A DNA stretch of 62,946 nt from Chromatiales bacterium (ex Bugula neritina AB1) (GCA_001730015.1 MDLA01000121.1:1-62946); one strand, 5' to 3'; shown: positions 20,395 to 29,056, counted from the stretch's first letter. The notes: a model not told the origin generated them from the sequence alone. Program-made: numbers and translations.

Positions 20395-21811
20395 CCGGAA
20401 CACGCTGGCCGGACCCGGTACCCTCGATTCTGGTAGCGGTCCGTTCCCGGATGACAGCGCCAATGATTCCAGCGTATCACTGGATAAAGACAGTCTGTAT
20501 GGACTTCTCAATCTTGAATTTGAAGTGCGGGAGGTGGAAAGCGTACCAGAGCTGGCTTACCTGATTGCCAATGAAACTCGCCGCCTGATTCCTTTTCGCC
20601 AGGCCGTGGTTGTCAGGCGGAAATCCAACGGGAAATTCTGTGTTGAAGCTATTTCCAGTCTGGCGGTAGTTGATCGAACGTCGCCTTTTGTTTGCTTGAT
20701 CGAATCAATAATGACTCGACTCTCCCGAAGCGATAGCTATACGGAAACTGATCTATTCCCGATTAGCCACTATACCGATGATGACCTTGGCGGGGTTGTG
20801 GAATACCCGTTTCAGGAAGCGCTGTGGCTGCCATTTAAAAATACAGCGGCCGGGGTTTTTGCCGGCGTTTTGCTGTTGCAGGAGCAGCGCTGGGAGGAGC
20901 GGTATAAGCTTATAGGCGAGCGGCTGGCAGGGACATATCAGCACGCCTGGTCTGCTCTGCAACCGTCGGTGAGTGGTGCGGTGCGCAGGAAATTCCTTTC
21001 AAGAAAGACAGCATTGTTATTTGGTGCGCTCATTCTTGCCGCTATGTTTCTGCCGGTCACCATGACTACCCTTGCACCGGTAGAGATAGTCGCCAGTAAG
21101 CCGCTGGTGGTTGCAGCGCCTTTACAGGCGGTTATTGAAAAAATTCTGGTGGAGCCGAACCAGCAGGTTAATGAGGGAGATCTGTTGTTTCGCTTTAATG
21201 ACACCGATCTCAGGAACCGGTTCCGCATTGCCTCGCAGGATGTTCAGGTGGCATCGGTAAAGTTGCGTAAAGCAAAGCAGTCTGTTTTTTCATCACCTGA
21301 GCAATCACATGAGTTGTCCATTCTAAAAGCCGAATTAATCCGCAGCCGGCTCGCGCTGGATTATGCGAAAGAGCAACTTGATCGGGTAGAGGTAAAAGCG
21401 ACTCAAAGCGGTATTGTACAATACAGTGATCGCAATGACTGGGTCGGTAAACCGGTTTCAATTGGCGAACAGGTTATTCGTATAGCAGACCCGCAGGCCA
21501 TAGAATTCGGGGTCGATGTACCGGTTAAAGATTCTATTGTACTTCAAAGCGGGGCGAGGGTTCGGGTCTACCTGGATGCTGATCCGGTAACGCCAATCGA
21601 GGCTACATTAACGAATGCAAGTTACCATGCCTCGGAGTTGCCGGGCCAGCAACTGGCCTACCGCTCCAGAGCGGCACTTTCCCAGGAAAAACCAGAGAGC
21701 CTGCGAATCGGATTGCGTGGAACAGCTAAAATATATGGCGAGCAGGTTTCCCTGTTTTTTTATCTCTTTAGACGCCCTCTATCCGCGGCCCGCCAGTTTC
21801 TGGGGGCTTGA
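20372..21811 (+). CDS. GAF-like domain/HlyD fusion membrane adaptor
   Basis: Product of 479 residues with an unusual layout. Residues ~1-45 are Ser/Gly/Asp-rich. Residues ~50-195 resemble a GAF-type sensor domain (helix VPELAYLIANETRRLIPF, strands AVVVRRKSNGKF and FAGVLLLQ). A single membrane helix follows at ~212-233, then a periplasmic HlyD part with the lipoyl halves VIEKILVEPNQQVNEGDLLF and VEVKATQSGIVQYSDRNDW around a helical hairpin. The predicted topology puts the GAF-like domain in the cytoplasm and the adaptor in the periplasm. An alternative ATG at 20384 has a GGTGAG motif before it. The GAF-like call is from the pattern only and could be another alpha/beta sensor. Confidence 0.82.
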   Translation: MVSWMDYSRNTLAGPGTLDSGSGPFPDDSANDSSVSLDKDSLYGLLNLEFEVREVESVPELAYLIANETRRLIPFRQAVVVRRKSNGKFCVEAISSLAVVDRTSPFVCLIESIMTRLSRSDSYTETDLFPISHYTDDDLGGVVEYPFQEALWLPFKNTAAGVFAGVLLLQEQRWEERYKLIGERLAGTYQHAWSALQPSVSGAVRRKFLSRKTALLFGALILAAMFLPVTMTTLAPVEIVASKPLVVAAPLQAVIEKILVEPNQQVNEGDLLFRFNDTDLRNRFRIASQDVQVASVKLRKAKQSVFSSPEQSHELSILKAELIRSRLALDYAKEQLDRVEVKATQSGIVQYSDRNDWVGKPVSIGEQVIRIADPQAIEFGVDVPVKDSIVLQSGARVRVYLDADPVTPIEATLTNASYHASELPGQQLAYRSRAALSQEKPESLRIGLRGTAKIYGEQVSLFFYLFRRPLSAARQFLGA

Positions 21812-23937
21812 TGTCGAGCGTGACCCTGCCGGCTGAAGAGCGGGAGTTGCCGGAGCTTCGAGGTGAATTGCAGATCATTCCCGGATCTCCCTTGATGGGC
21901 GGTGCGCCAAGCTGGATGATCTATGATCCGGTTCAAGGTAGATATTTTCAAATCAGTATAGAAGTATTTCACCAGCTCTCTCATTGGTCGGCGGGAACCG
22001 TTGCCAGAGTGATTGAAAAATGCCGCGCGGTGACCGGCAGATCAGTAGATGAAGACGAAGTGCTGGATACATTGAAATTTCTTTTTGCCAACAGCCTCAC
22101 CAGAGACTCTGCCTCTCGTTCCTACAAGGAATTTATAGAGCGAAAAAACAAGGCAAAAAAATCAGGACTTAAGTGGCTCGCCTATAACTATTTGTTCTTC
22201 AGAGTGCCATTGGTGAAACCCACCCGGTTTCTCCAGATAACTCTGCCGATAGTCGAGCCGTTGTTCTCCCGGGTATTTGCCGCGCTGATACTACTGGTAA
22301 GCGTTGCCGGTTTGCTGCTTGTAGCCCGCCAGTGGGACAGCTTTATCAGACAGTTCTCGTACCTGTTCAATTTTACTGGATTGTTCACATTCGGTATTTC
22401 TCTCATTGTTGTGAAAATACTGCATGAGCTCTCACATGCCTACACTGCGGCCCGTATGGGTGTAAGGGTGTCATCAATGGGGGTGGCGTTCCTGGTAATG
22501 ATGCCCGTGCTCTACACAGATACCACAGACGCCTGGCGATTGAAGTCGTCGTCAAAACGCGCCTGGATAGATGCAGCCGGCATGATCGTCGAGCTAATGA
22601 TTGCCGGTGTGGCAACCTTCATCTGGGTATTTCTTGAAGACGGGCCGGTCCGTAGTGCCGTATTTGCACTGGCTACAACTGGTTGGGTGCTAAGCCTGCT
22701 GGTTAATCTGAACCCGTTTATGCGATTCGACGGGTATTATCTACTCGCTGATACACTGGGTATTCCTAATCTGCAGCCGCGTTCTTTTACGTTATCAAAG
22801 TGGCGTTTGCGAGAATTTCTTTTCGGTTTAAATGAACCTGCGCCTGAACCGAACCACGCCAAACGCAGGTGGATGATTATCTACGGGTATATGGTCTGGG
22901 TGTATCGCCTGCTGCTTTTCCTTGGTATTGCCTTGTTGGTGTACACCCTGTTTTTCAAGGTTCTCGGGGTAATTCTATTTTTTCTCGAAATTGCCATGTT
23001 TGTAGTGGCGCCCATTATAACGGAGCTTAAAGTGTGGTGGTCAAAACGCAGTGAAATCATCAGAAGTAAGCGCAGCTGGTTTAGCTTTGCAGTCTTTGCT
23101 GCGGGGCTCTGTCTATTGGCTGTTCCGTGGTCGTCAACGATCAGTGTGCCGGCAGTTCTTGCGGCAAAGCAGGTTAACACGCTGTACAGTAAGCACGATG
23201 CAATTATTGAACAGGTGAATGTAGAGCCCGGTGACACAGTAAATGCTGCCGACGCATTACTGCAGCTTCGCTCACCACAACTGGAGTATGAACGTGAAGC
23301 CGTGAAGCTCAATATCGCCTTGCTGCAATCGAGGCAGGCGCGAAGAGTGGCTGATACACTGGACCGGTCAAACAGCCTGATCCTGAAACAGCAGATCCAA
23401 ATGGCGCAGGTGGAGCTTGCCGGCATAGAGCGTAAGCTCAGTGAGCTGCAGATAAATGCCAGCTTTACCGGTGTGGTAACCGACATGAATCCGGATTTGC
23501 GTAGTGGCCAGTGGATAAATAAAAAGATGCCACTGGGTACGCTGGTTGATCACAGTCCAAGGAGTGTTCGGGGATACATCGAAGAGTCCGGTATTCCGCG
23601 TGTTAGCCAGGGGCTGAGTGGTGTATTTATCTCTGATAATATGGATCTGCCAGTGGTTGATGTAGAACTTACGATGGTCTCCATGGCGAACAGCAAAACG
23701 CTGGAAATTCCCTACCTTGCCTCAGTCTACGGCGGCGACATAGCCGTTCAGCCGGATGGTGAAATGTTTGTACCGGTTGAGTCTTCGTATCTGGTAGAGT
23801 TTGAAGTAACCGGGAATCTTCCCGAAACCAGCCAGGCAATGATCGGCATTGTAAAGGTTGAGGCGGAAAAAGAGAGCCTTGCAATGCGTATATGGAAGGC
23901 GGTGGCCAAAGTAACCGTTCGGGAATTGGGAGTCTGA
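21811..23937 (+). CDS. PqqD-like/M50 site-2 protease/HlyD fusion membrane protein
   Basis: Product of 708 residues. Residues ~15-100 look like a PqqD-like winged domain (SWMIYDPVQGRYFQIS, DEVLDTLKFL). Residues ~130-440 are a polytopic membrane region with the zinc-protease motif HELSH at 205-209 and the second M50 motif NPFMRFDG at 301-308. Residues ~445-700 form a periplasmic lipoyl/HlyD adaptor (EQVNVEPGDTVNAADALLQLRSPQ, then INASFTGVVTDMNPDLRSGQW). Known M50 enzymes cleave substrates within the membrane. Here the fusion to an adaptor suggests work on, or transport of, the exported giant protein. The ATG at 21811 overlaps the preceding stop (TGATG). The last gene of the module; no ABC ATPase follows. 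Confidence 0.88.
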   Translation: MSSVTLPAEERELPELRGELQIIPGSPLMGGAPSWMIYDPVQGRYFQISIEVFHQLSHWSAGTVARVIEKCRAVTGRSVDEDEVLDTLKFLFANSLTRDSASRSYKEFIERKNKAKKSGLKWLAYNYLFFRVPLVKPTRFLQITLPIVEPLFSRVFAALILLVSVAGLLLVARQWDSFIRQFSYLFNFTGLFTFGISLIVVKILHELSHAYTAARMGVRVSSMGVAFLVMMPVLYTDTTDAWRLKSSSKRAWIDAAGMIVELMIAGVATFIWVFLEDGPVRSAVFALATTGWVLSLLVNLNPFMRFDGYYLLADTLGIPNLQPRSFTLSKWRLREFLFGLNEPAPEPNHAKRRWMIIYGYMVWVYRLLLFLGIALLVYTLFFKVLGVILFFLEIAMFVVAPIITELKVWWSKRSEIIRSKRSWFSFAVFAAGLCLLAVPWSSTISVPAVLAAKQVNTLYSKHDAIIEQVNVEPGDTVNAADALLQLRSPQLEYEREAVKLNIALLQSRQARRVADTLDRSNSLILKQQIQMAQVELAGIERKLSELQINASFTGVVTDMNPDLRSGQWINKKMPLGTLVDHSPRSVRGYIEESGIPRVSQGLSGVFISDNMDLPVVDVELTMVSMANSKTLEIPYLASVYGGDIAVQPDGEMFVPVESSYLVEFEVTGNLPETSQAMIGIVKVEAEKESLAMRIWKAVAKVTVRELGV

Positions 23938-24024
23938 AATTCCCCGGAGCGTTGTCTTTCTGCTTTAATCCGTCCACTGTTTAAACTGTATTAATTTTCA
24001 CGAATTGTAAAAGATCACTGTTAG

Positions 24025-24381
24025 TATACGTGCTGCCAGACACGCAACCCGTGGCGGCTTGATGCTGGCTGCGGAGGTTCCTGTGGTGGCTCGGTGGCGA
24101 GTGCTACCACGTTTGCAACAGTAGGCGACAGCACCGGCTCTATACGCCAGCTGGCTGCGCCGTGCGGGGTGGTTGGATTCAAATCACCCTATAACTCGCG
24201 TGAAGTGACAAGCCGCCGCGATGGCACGCGTGCCCGTGATGAGCCCACGAATTACTGGATGGTCGCACAAGGCTGCGCCTGTGTGCGAGTAGATATAAGC
24301 GGCAGCGGTGATTCCGACGGTTTGATTGAAGATGAATACGTATTGCGTGAACAGGACGACGCGCTGGAAATTATTGAGTGA
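24025..24381 (+). pseudogene. Chimeric fossil: amidase fragment joined to CocE/NonD hydrolase fragment
   Basis: After an in-frame stop at 24022 the frame encodes an amidase-signature piece ([18 protein letters not shown], then [17 protein letters not shown]). It passes without a break into a piece of a CocE/NonD-type serine hydrolase ([50 protein letters not shown]) and stops at a TGA where the family usually has Trp. In intact amidases the first motif is GGSSGGS and the second GGSIRQPA; both are altered. Neither hydrolase is complete: only ~50 of ~450 and ~60 of ~600 residues remain. It is a deletion fusion of two genes, almost certainly non-functional. Confidence 0.7.
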
Positions 24382-24419
24382 CTGTCAGCTTACAGTTCAT
24401 CGCGCAAGAGAGATAACTC

Positions 24420-25589
24420 ATGATTGATATAGAAAAAATTCGTTTGGACACTCCGGGCTGCCGGAAAGTGCTGCATTTTAACAATGCGGGCTCATCGCTC
24501 ATGCCCGTGCCGGTTTTTGACGCACTTCAGCATGTGTTGCGTGATGAGAACGAAGTCGGTGGGTATGAGGCCGGCAGACGCGCGCAGGATAGTATTCAAG
24601 CGTTCTATAGCGAATTTGCGAATCTGCTTAACGCTGAAACTGATGAGATCGCTTTTGTCGAAAATGCAACCCGCGCATGGGATATGGCGTTTTACGGTCT
24701 TAATTTAGAACCGGGTGACCGGGTTATTACCCACGAGTCTGAATACGCGTCCAATTACCTTGCGCTGTTGCAACAGTCACGTCGGCATGGGTTTGAAATT
24801 GATCTCGTGCCTTCGGATGAGTTTGGGCAGATCGATGTCAGGGCACTGGAAGCAATGATCGGCGCTCGAACAAAACTGATCGCGATCACTCATGTACCGA
24901 CACAGGGTGGTCTGGTGAACCCTGCCGCCGAGGTGGGGAAAGTTGCGAAAAAACATGGCATTCTATATCTGCTTGATGCGTGTCAGTCCGTCGGGCAAAT
25001 TGATGTGAATGTGGCAGAGATCGGCTGCGATATGCTCTCGGGCACAGGTCGCAAGTTTTTACGTGGCCCGAGAGGTACAGGGTTTTTATATGTCCGCAAT
25101 AGTATCATCGATCAATTAGATCCACCCTTTATTGATCTGTTGTCTGCGAAATGGATCGAAGCGAATAGTTTTGAGTTTGTCGATGGGGCAAAGCGCTTCG
25201 AGAACTGGGAGAGCTTTGTCGCTGGTCGCGTTGCTCTGATGGAGGCGGTGCGGTATGCACGAAATATAGGGCTCGCCAATATTGAAACCCGTGTAACTGA
25301 ACTTGCACAAGACCTGCGCGAAGCGCTTTCGGAGATCGAAGGTGTTTCCGTACATGATCAGGGGCGGCAGAAATGCGGAATTGTCACCTTTAAGAAAGAC
25401 GGTATCGAACCCGGCACTATTGCAGACAGTCTTAGAGCAGAGCGAATCAATGTGTCTGTCTCACAAGTGAGTAGTGCACGTCTTGATCTTGAGCCGCGTA
25501 ATCTCCGTGCATTGGTGCGAGCTTCTGTTCATTACTTCAATACGCACGATGAGATAGCCCGTTTTGCTGAGGCTGTAAAGCAGGTATAA
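24420..25589 (+). CDS. Class V aminotransferase-fold PLP enzyme (cysteine desulfurase/C-S lyase-like)
   Basis: Product of 389 residues with the class V fold-type I layout: an N-terminal HFNNAGSSLMP loop, ENATRAWDMAF at the cofactor phosphate site, the Asp/His region LLDACQSVGQIDVNV, and the PLP lysine in SGTGRKFLRGPRGTGFLYVR. The closest patterns are cysteine desulfurase-like enzymes, isopenicillin-N-epimerase-like proteins and ergothioneine-type C-S lyases. There is no obvious mobile active-site Cys loop of SufS, so a lyase or epimerase is as likely as a desulfurase. The gene stands alone between the hydrolase fossil and a miniature element. Substrate unknown. Confidence 0.82.
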   Translation: MIDIEKIRLDTPGCRKVLHFNNAGSSLMPVPVFDALQHVLRDENEVGGYEAGRRAQDSIQAFYSEFANLLNAETDEIAFVENATRAWDMAFYGLNLEPGDRVITHESEYASNYLALLQQSRRHGFEIDLVPSDEFGQIDVRALEAMIGARTKLIAITHVPTQGGLVNPAAEVGKVAKKHGILYLLDACQSVGQIDVNVAEIGCDMLSGTGRKFLRGPRGTGFLYVRNSIIDQLDPPFIDLLSAKWIEANSFEFVDGAKRFENWESFVAGRVALMEAVRYARNIGLANIETRVTELAQDLREALSEIEGVSVHDQGRQKCGIVTFKKDGIEPGTIADSLRAERINVSVSQVSSARLDLEPRNLRALVRASVHYFNTHDEIARFAEAVKQV

Positions 25590-25718
25590 ATGAAAACGGG
25601 CCACGGAAATATTGCTGCAAAAGGCGATGCGAGTTCCTGGTACCGCAGGCAAATGGGTGCCAGTCTAAAGAGCGGGAAACAACGCGCCGGGATTTGCGTA
25701 AGGCAGTGTATGATAGGC

Positions 25719-25924
25719 CTAACCCGCCTTATTCACGGGATTGACGGAATCTCATCTGATCTTTGATTCCACAGAGGATTTTTTCTCTTGCAAATATCTG
25801 TAAGTATTCGACCGAGAATTTTTTCTCTTGCAAATATCAGTAAGTATTCGACCGAGAAGAAAATCCACTGTGAAAACAAATCTCTACGCGATATCCTAGC
25901 CACTCCATGAATAATGCGGGTTAG
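25719..25924. mobile_element. Miniature inverted-repeat element, family B, copy 1 (206 bp)
   Basis: The element begins CTAACCCGCCTTATTCACGG and ends with the inverted copy ATGAATAATGCGGGTTAG. A 118-bp relative with the same ends lies at 32342-32459, and both share ACGCGATATCCT near the right end. It has no coding capacity, so it fits a MITE mobilised in trans. Its interior carries a 40-bp tandem duplication that copy 2 lacks. The right end is 41 bases before the likely start of the monooxygenase gene. Confidence 0.75.
25778..25857. repeat. 40-bp tandem duplication inside the family B element
   Basis: Two direct copies (25778-25817 and 25818-25857) start ATTTTTTCTCTTGCAAATAT and end GTATTCGACCGAGA. 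They differ only by CTG versus CAG in the middle. The shorter element at 32342 lacks the duplication. Confidence 0.85.
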
Positions 25925-25965
25925 ATTTTTGTGTGCATCCGCAAATTCTTTACAGGAACGCCAGT

Positions 25966-27576
25966 TTGTCACAGTCAGCAAATCCAATTGAACTCGACGC
26001 GCTCATTGTTGGTGCGGGCTTCTCTGGTCTCTATCAGCTGCACATGTTGCGAAATTTGCGCGGTTTGTCGGTGCGGGTGGTTGAGGCCGGTGATTCAGTG
26101 GGCGGCACGTGGTACTGGAATCGCTATCCAGGGGCGCGCTGCGATTCCGAGAGCCATGCGTACTGTTATACGTTTTCACCGGAATTAACCGAAGAGTGGG
26201 ACTGGAGTGAGCGCTATCCGGGGCCCGAAGAAATTCTGCGCTATCTCAATCATGTTGCCGATCGGTTTGAGCTCAGACCCTGGCTCGATCTGAACCGCAC
26301 CGTGCAATCGGCCCGTTTTGATGAGACTGGACACCGTTGGCTGGTTAATTGTGATGACGGCAATTGTTATAGCGCCCGGTTTTTGATTACCGCGGTCGGC
26401 TGTCTCTCTACTGCAAATATCCCTGCAATTGAAGGACTGGGTGATTTTTCAGGACGGTGGTATCACACCGGACAATGGCCGCGAAACGGGGTTGACCTGA
26501 GTGGTTATCGAGTGGCGCAGGTTGGTACGGGATCAACAGGAATACAAGCCGCACCCGTCATTGCAGAGGCGGCCGCCCACCTTACCGTTTTTCAGCGCAC
26601 CGCAAACTACAGTGTGCCCGCTCGCAATTGCGCCTTGACAGACGAAGTACGACAGCAGCAAAAAGCGGATGCCGCAGTGATTCAACAGGTGATGCACAGT
26701 AATACCAATGGCCATCCATGGACAATAAACCCGCAAAACGCTCTCGACACAGCAGCAGATGAGCGGCACACCATCTATGAGCAATCGTGGGCAACGGGCG
26801 GGCTTAAATTCAGATCTGTGTTTGCGGACCTGTTGATTGACAGTAAGGCAAACGACACAGCGGCAACGTTCATCCGCAACAAAATTCGTGAAGTGGTCAA
26901 AGACCCGACAACTGCAGACAGTTTAAGCAATATAGATCATCCTTATGGCGCCAAGCGACCACCCATCGACACAAATTATTTTGAAACTTTCAATCGCGAC
27001 AACGTCGAACTGGTTGATCTGAAAAAAACGCCCATTGTTAGGATAGACAGTAACGGAATTCAAACCAGCGCCGGGCACCATGCGGTAGATATTATTGTAT
27101 TTGCCACCGGCTTTGATGCAATGACCGGATCACTGCTGCGAATGGATATACAGGGCCGTCAGCAAACACTGGCGGATGCGTGGGCGGCGGGTCCCGCTAA
27201 CTATCTGGGTTTGCAGGTGGCAGGGTTTCCAAACCTCTTTACCATAACCGGACCTGGTAGTCCGTCGGTACTATCGAACATGCCAGTCTCGATAGAGCAG
27301 CATGTCGAATGGATTACCGAATGCATTGACTACGTACTGGAGACCGGCAATACCTGTATCGAATGTACTGATGAAGCGATGGCTGGCTGGGTACAGCATG
27401 TTAATGACGTAGCCAACGCTACGCTATTGCCAACGGTAAAACATTCCTGGTATCTGGGGGCCAATGTACCCGGTAAGCCGCAGGTGTTTATGCCCTATGC
27501 CGGTGGGCTTGACCGGTACCGGCAGGCCTGTAACGAGGTTGCAGAAAATGATTACGAAGGCTTCACCCTAAGTTAG
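25966..27576 (+). CDS. Baeyer-Villiger / flavin-containing monooxygenase
   Basis: Product of 536 residues from a TTG start, chosen because AGGAA lies 7 bases upstream. A GTG at 25933, only 9 bases from the miniature element and without a ribosome site, would add 11 residues. It has an N-terminal FAD Rossmann motif (IVGAGFSG), a GGTWYWNRYPGARCD segment, the Baeyer-Villiger fingerprint FSGRWYHTGQWP exactly matching FxGxxxHTxxWP, and the NADPH Rossmann motif VGTGSTGIQ. Such enzymes insert oxygen next to a ketone to give an ester or lactone with NADPH and O2. The genuine substrate cannot be read from sequence. The nitronate monooxygenase downstream is ~190 bases away, so co-transcription is uncertain. 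Confidence 0.92.
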   Translation: MSQSANPIELDALIVGAGFSGLYQLHMLRNLRGLSVRVVEAGDSVGGTWYWNRYPGARCDSESHAYCYTFSPELTEEWDWSERYPGPEEILRYLNHVADRFELRPWLDLNRTVQSARFDETGHRWLVNCDDGNCYSARFLITAVGCLSTANIPAIEGLGDFSGRWYHTGQWPRNGVDLSGYRVAQVGTGSTGIQAAPVIAEAAAHLTVFQRTANYSVPARNCALTDEVRQQQKADAAVIQQVMHSNTNGHPWTINPQNALDTAADERHTIYEQSWATGGLKFRSVFADLLIDSKANDTAATFIRNKIREVVKDPTTADSLSNIDHPYGAKRPPIDTNYFETFNRDNVELVDLKKTPIVRIDSNGIQTSAGHHAVDIIVFATGFDAMTGSLLRMDIQGRQQTLADAWAAGPANYLGLQVAGFPNLFTITGPGSPSVLSNMPVSIEQHVEWITECIDYVLETGNTCIECTDEAMAGWVQHVNDVANATLLPTVKHSWYLGANVPGKPQVFMPYAGGLDRYRQACNEVAENDYEGFTLS

Positions 27577-27768
27577 AAGTATGAGTAACAGAATCTCCGC
27601 TATTTCGTAATGCATGAGCCGGTTTATTAAATCGACCTTGAGTAAAAATCAGCAGTGGATTTTGACAATTAGCGGGCTTCTCCTGTCGCGGATCGAATAA
27701 TTGGCATTGAAGATCAAACGGGAGTAAAAACTCCACACTTTACCTTTTATATCGTAGGCAATTGAACT

Positions 27769-28728
27769 ATGGCACTACCGGCTATTTTGAAAGATCGTTT
27801 GCGGTTGCCGCTCATTGGCGCACCGTTGTTTATTATATCTAATCCTGATCTGGTGGTCGCGCAATGTACATCGGGTGTCATTGGGTCTTTTCCGGCACTG
27901 AATGCCAGGCCGCAAGCGCAGTTGGCTGACTGGCTCGCGGAAATAGAGGCACGGCTCGCAGCGCATGATGAAAAACACCCTGACTCACCCTCGGCACCGT
28001 ATGCGATGAACCAGATCGTGCATCGATCCAATGATCGGCTCGAGCACGATATGGAAGTTTGCGTGAAATTCAAAGTGCCGGTAGTGATAACCTCCCTTGG
28101 AGCGCGCGAAGAAGTGTACGAAGCGGTTCACAGCTACGGCGGTATAGTATTGCATGACATTATCAATGACCGCTTTGCGCGCAAGGCTATTGAAAAGGGC
28201 GCAGATGGCTTGATTGCGGTTGCAGCCGGTGCTGGCGGGCATGCGGGCATGTTGTCACCATTCGCGCTGTTACAGGAAATCAGGGAATGGTTTGATGGCC
28301 CGTTGCTGCTGTCCGGCGCTATCGCCAGTGGCAACTCAATTCTGGCGGCGCAAGCCATGGGTGCCGATATGGGCTATGCCGGTTCAGCTTTTATTGCCAC
28401 CCATGAAGCACGTGCTGTAGACGGGTACAAGCAGGCAATTGCCGACTGTCGATCTTCCGATATTGTTTACACCAATCTGTTTACCGGCGTGCATGGCAAT
28501 TATCTGCGACCATCAATTGAAGCGGCTGGTATGGACCCGGATAATCTGCCGGAAAGTGATCCGACCAAAATGAACTTCGGGTCCGACCGTGAAAAGCCCA
28601 AAGCGTGGAAAGAGATCTGGGGCTGTGGTCAGGGTATTGCCGCTATAGATCAGGTTCAGTCAACCGCAGCGCTGGTAGAGAAGTGGCATGGGGAATATGA
28701 GTCAGCCAGGCGGGCTTTGACCCGATAG
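27769..28728 (+). CDS. Nitronate monooxygenase (2-nitropropane dioxygenase family)
   Basis: Product of 319 residues in a TIM-barrel FMN enzyme family that oxidises alkyl nitronates, for example propionate-3-nitronate, to carbonyl and nitrite. Visible signs are an N-terminal LPLIGAPLFIISNPDLV, the FMN phosphate motif GAGGHAGMLSPFALL, and GAIASGNSILAAQAMGADMGYAGSAFIAT. Length fits the family. It is preceded by a 190-bp gap holding a short GGAGT-AAAA-ACTCC hairpin (27721-27734), and followed by a gap with a family A miniature element. Many members have unknown substrates, so treat the specific reaction as family-level. Confidence 0.88.
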   Translation: MALPAILKDRLRLPLIGAPLFIISNPDLVVAQCTSGVIGSFPALNARPQAQLADWLAEIEARLAAHDEKHPDSPSAPYAMNQIVHRSNDRLEHDMEVCVKFKVPVVITSLGAREEVYEAVHSYGGIVLHDIINDRFARKAIEKGADGLIAVAAGAGGHAGMLSPFALLQEIREWFDGPLLLSGAIASGNSILAAQAMGADMGYAGSAFIATHEARAVDGYKQAIADCRSSDIVYTNLFTGVHGNYLRPSIEAAGMDPDNLPESDPTKMNFGSDREKPKAWKEIWGCGQGIAAIDQVQSTAALVEKWHGEYESARRALTR

Positions 28729-28869
28729 CAATTCATCAGTATAGCGGGGTATGATATCCTCAGCCTGAGCTTTCATATTATACGTGGTTTTTCTAGATGA
28801 AAATATTTTTACGTCTATGGGTGTGGACAGTCTGACTATAATCAAGTCGTAAACCTTGTAACCAGCATG

Positions 28870-29056
28870 CCCTGGTGTAGCATTAAATTTCGAGTTCAGT
28901 AACTTATAGAGCTTTGTAAAACGTTCTGAACGGAGTTTTCACTGGATTGATCCTGCTCATTCCAAGTGACATTCAGGAAAAATGAGTACAGCATCCTAGA
29001 TGCTGCTATAGAAGCAGCGTAGCGGTTCCGGGCCGGAATTTTATGTAACATCAGGG
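28870..29056. mobile_element. Miniature inverted-repeat element, family A, copy 1 (187 bp)
   Basis: Starts CCCTGGTGTAGCATTAAA and ends with the inverted form TTATGTAACATCAGGG. Copies 2 and 3 lie at 39821-40004 and 52000-52186 (the latter in opposite orientation). Shared internal blocks include CTTATAGAGC, ACGGAGTTTT and TGCTGCTATAGAAGCAGCG, which is itself a hairpin (GCTGC-TATAGAA-GCAGC). No ORF. It fills most of the 370-bp gap between the nitronate monooxygenase and MBL hydrolase genes; the first 140 bases of that gap show nothing I recognise. Confidence 0.8.

Noticed and set aside
22881..23486. 201-residue minus-strand open frame opposite the M50/HlyD gene
   Set aside because: The forward frame has clear motifs; the reverse product is Ser/Arg-rich with no recognisable domain.
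24094..24381. Intact 95-residue hypothetical gene
   Set aside because: The sequence is a join of two partial enzyme families with altered active-site motifs and a premature stop.
27721..27734. GGAGT-AAAA-ACTCC hairpin as an intrinsic terminator of the monooxygenase gene
   Set aside because: The stem is only 5 bp and is not followed by a T-run; position close to the next gene suggests at most a weak structure.
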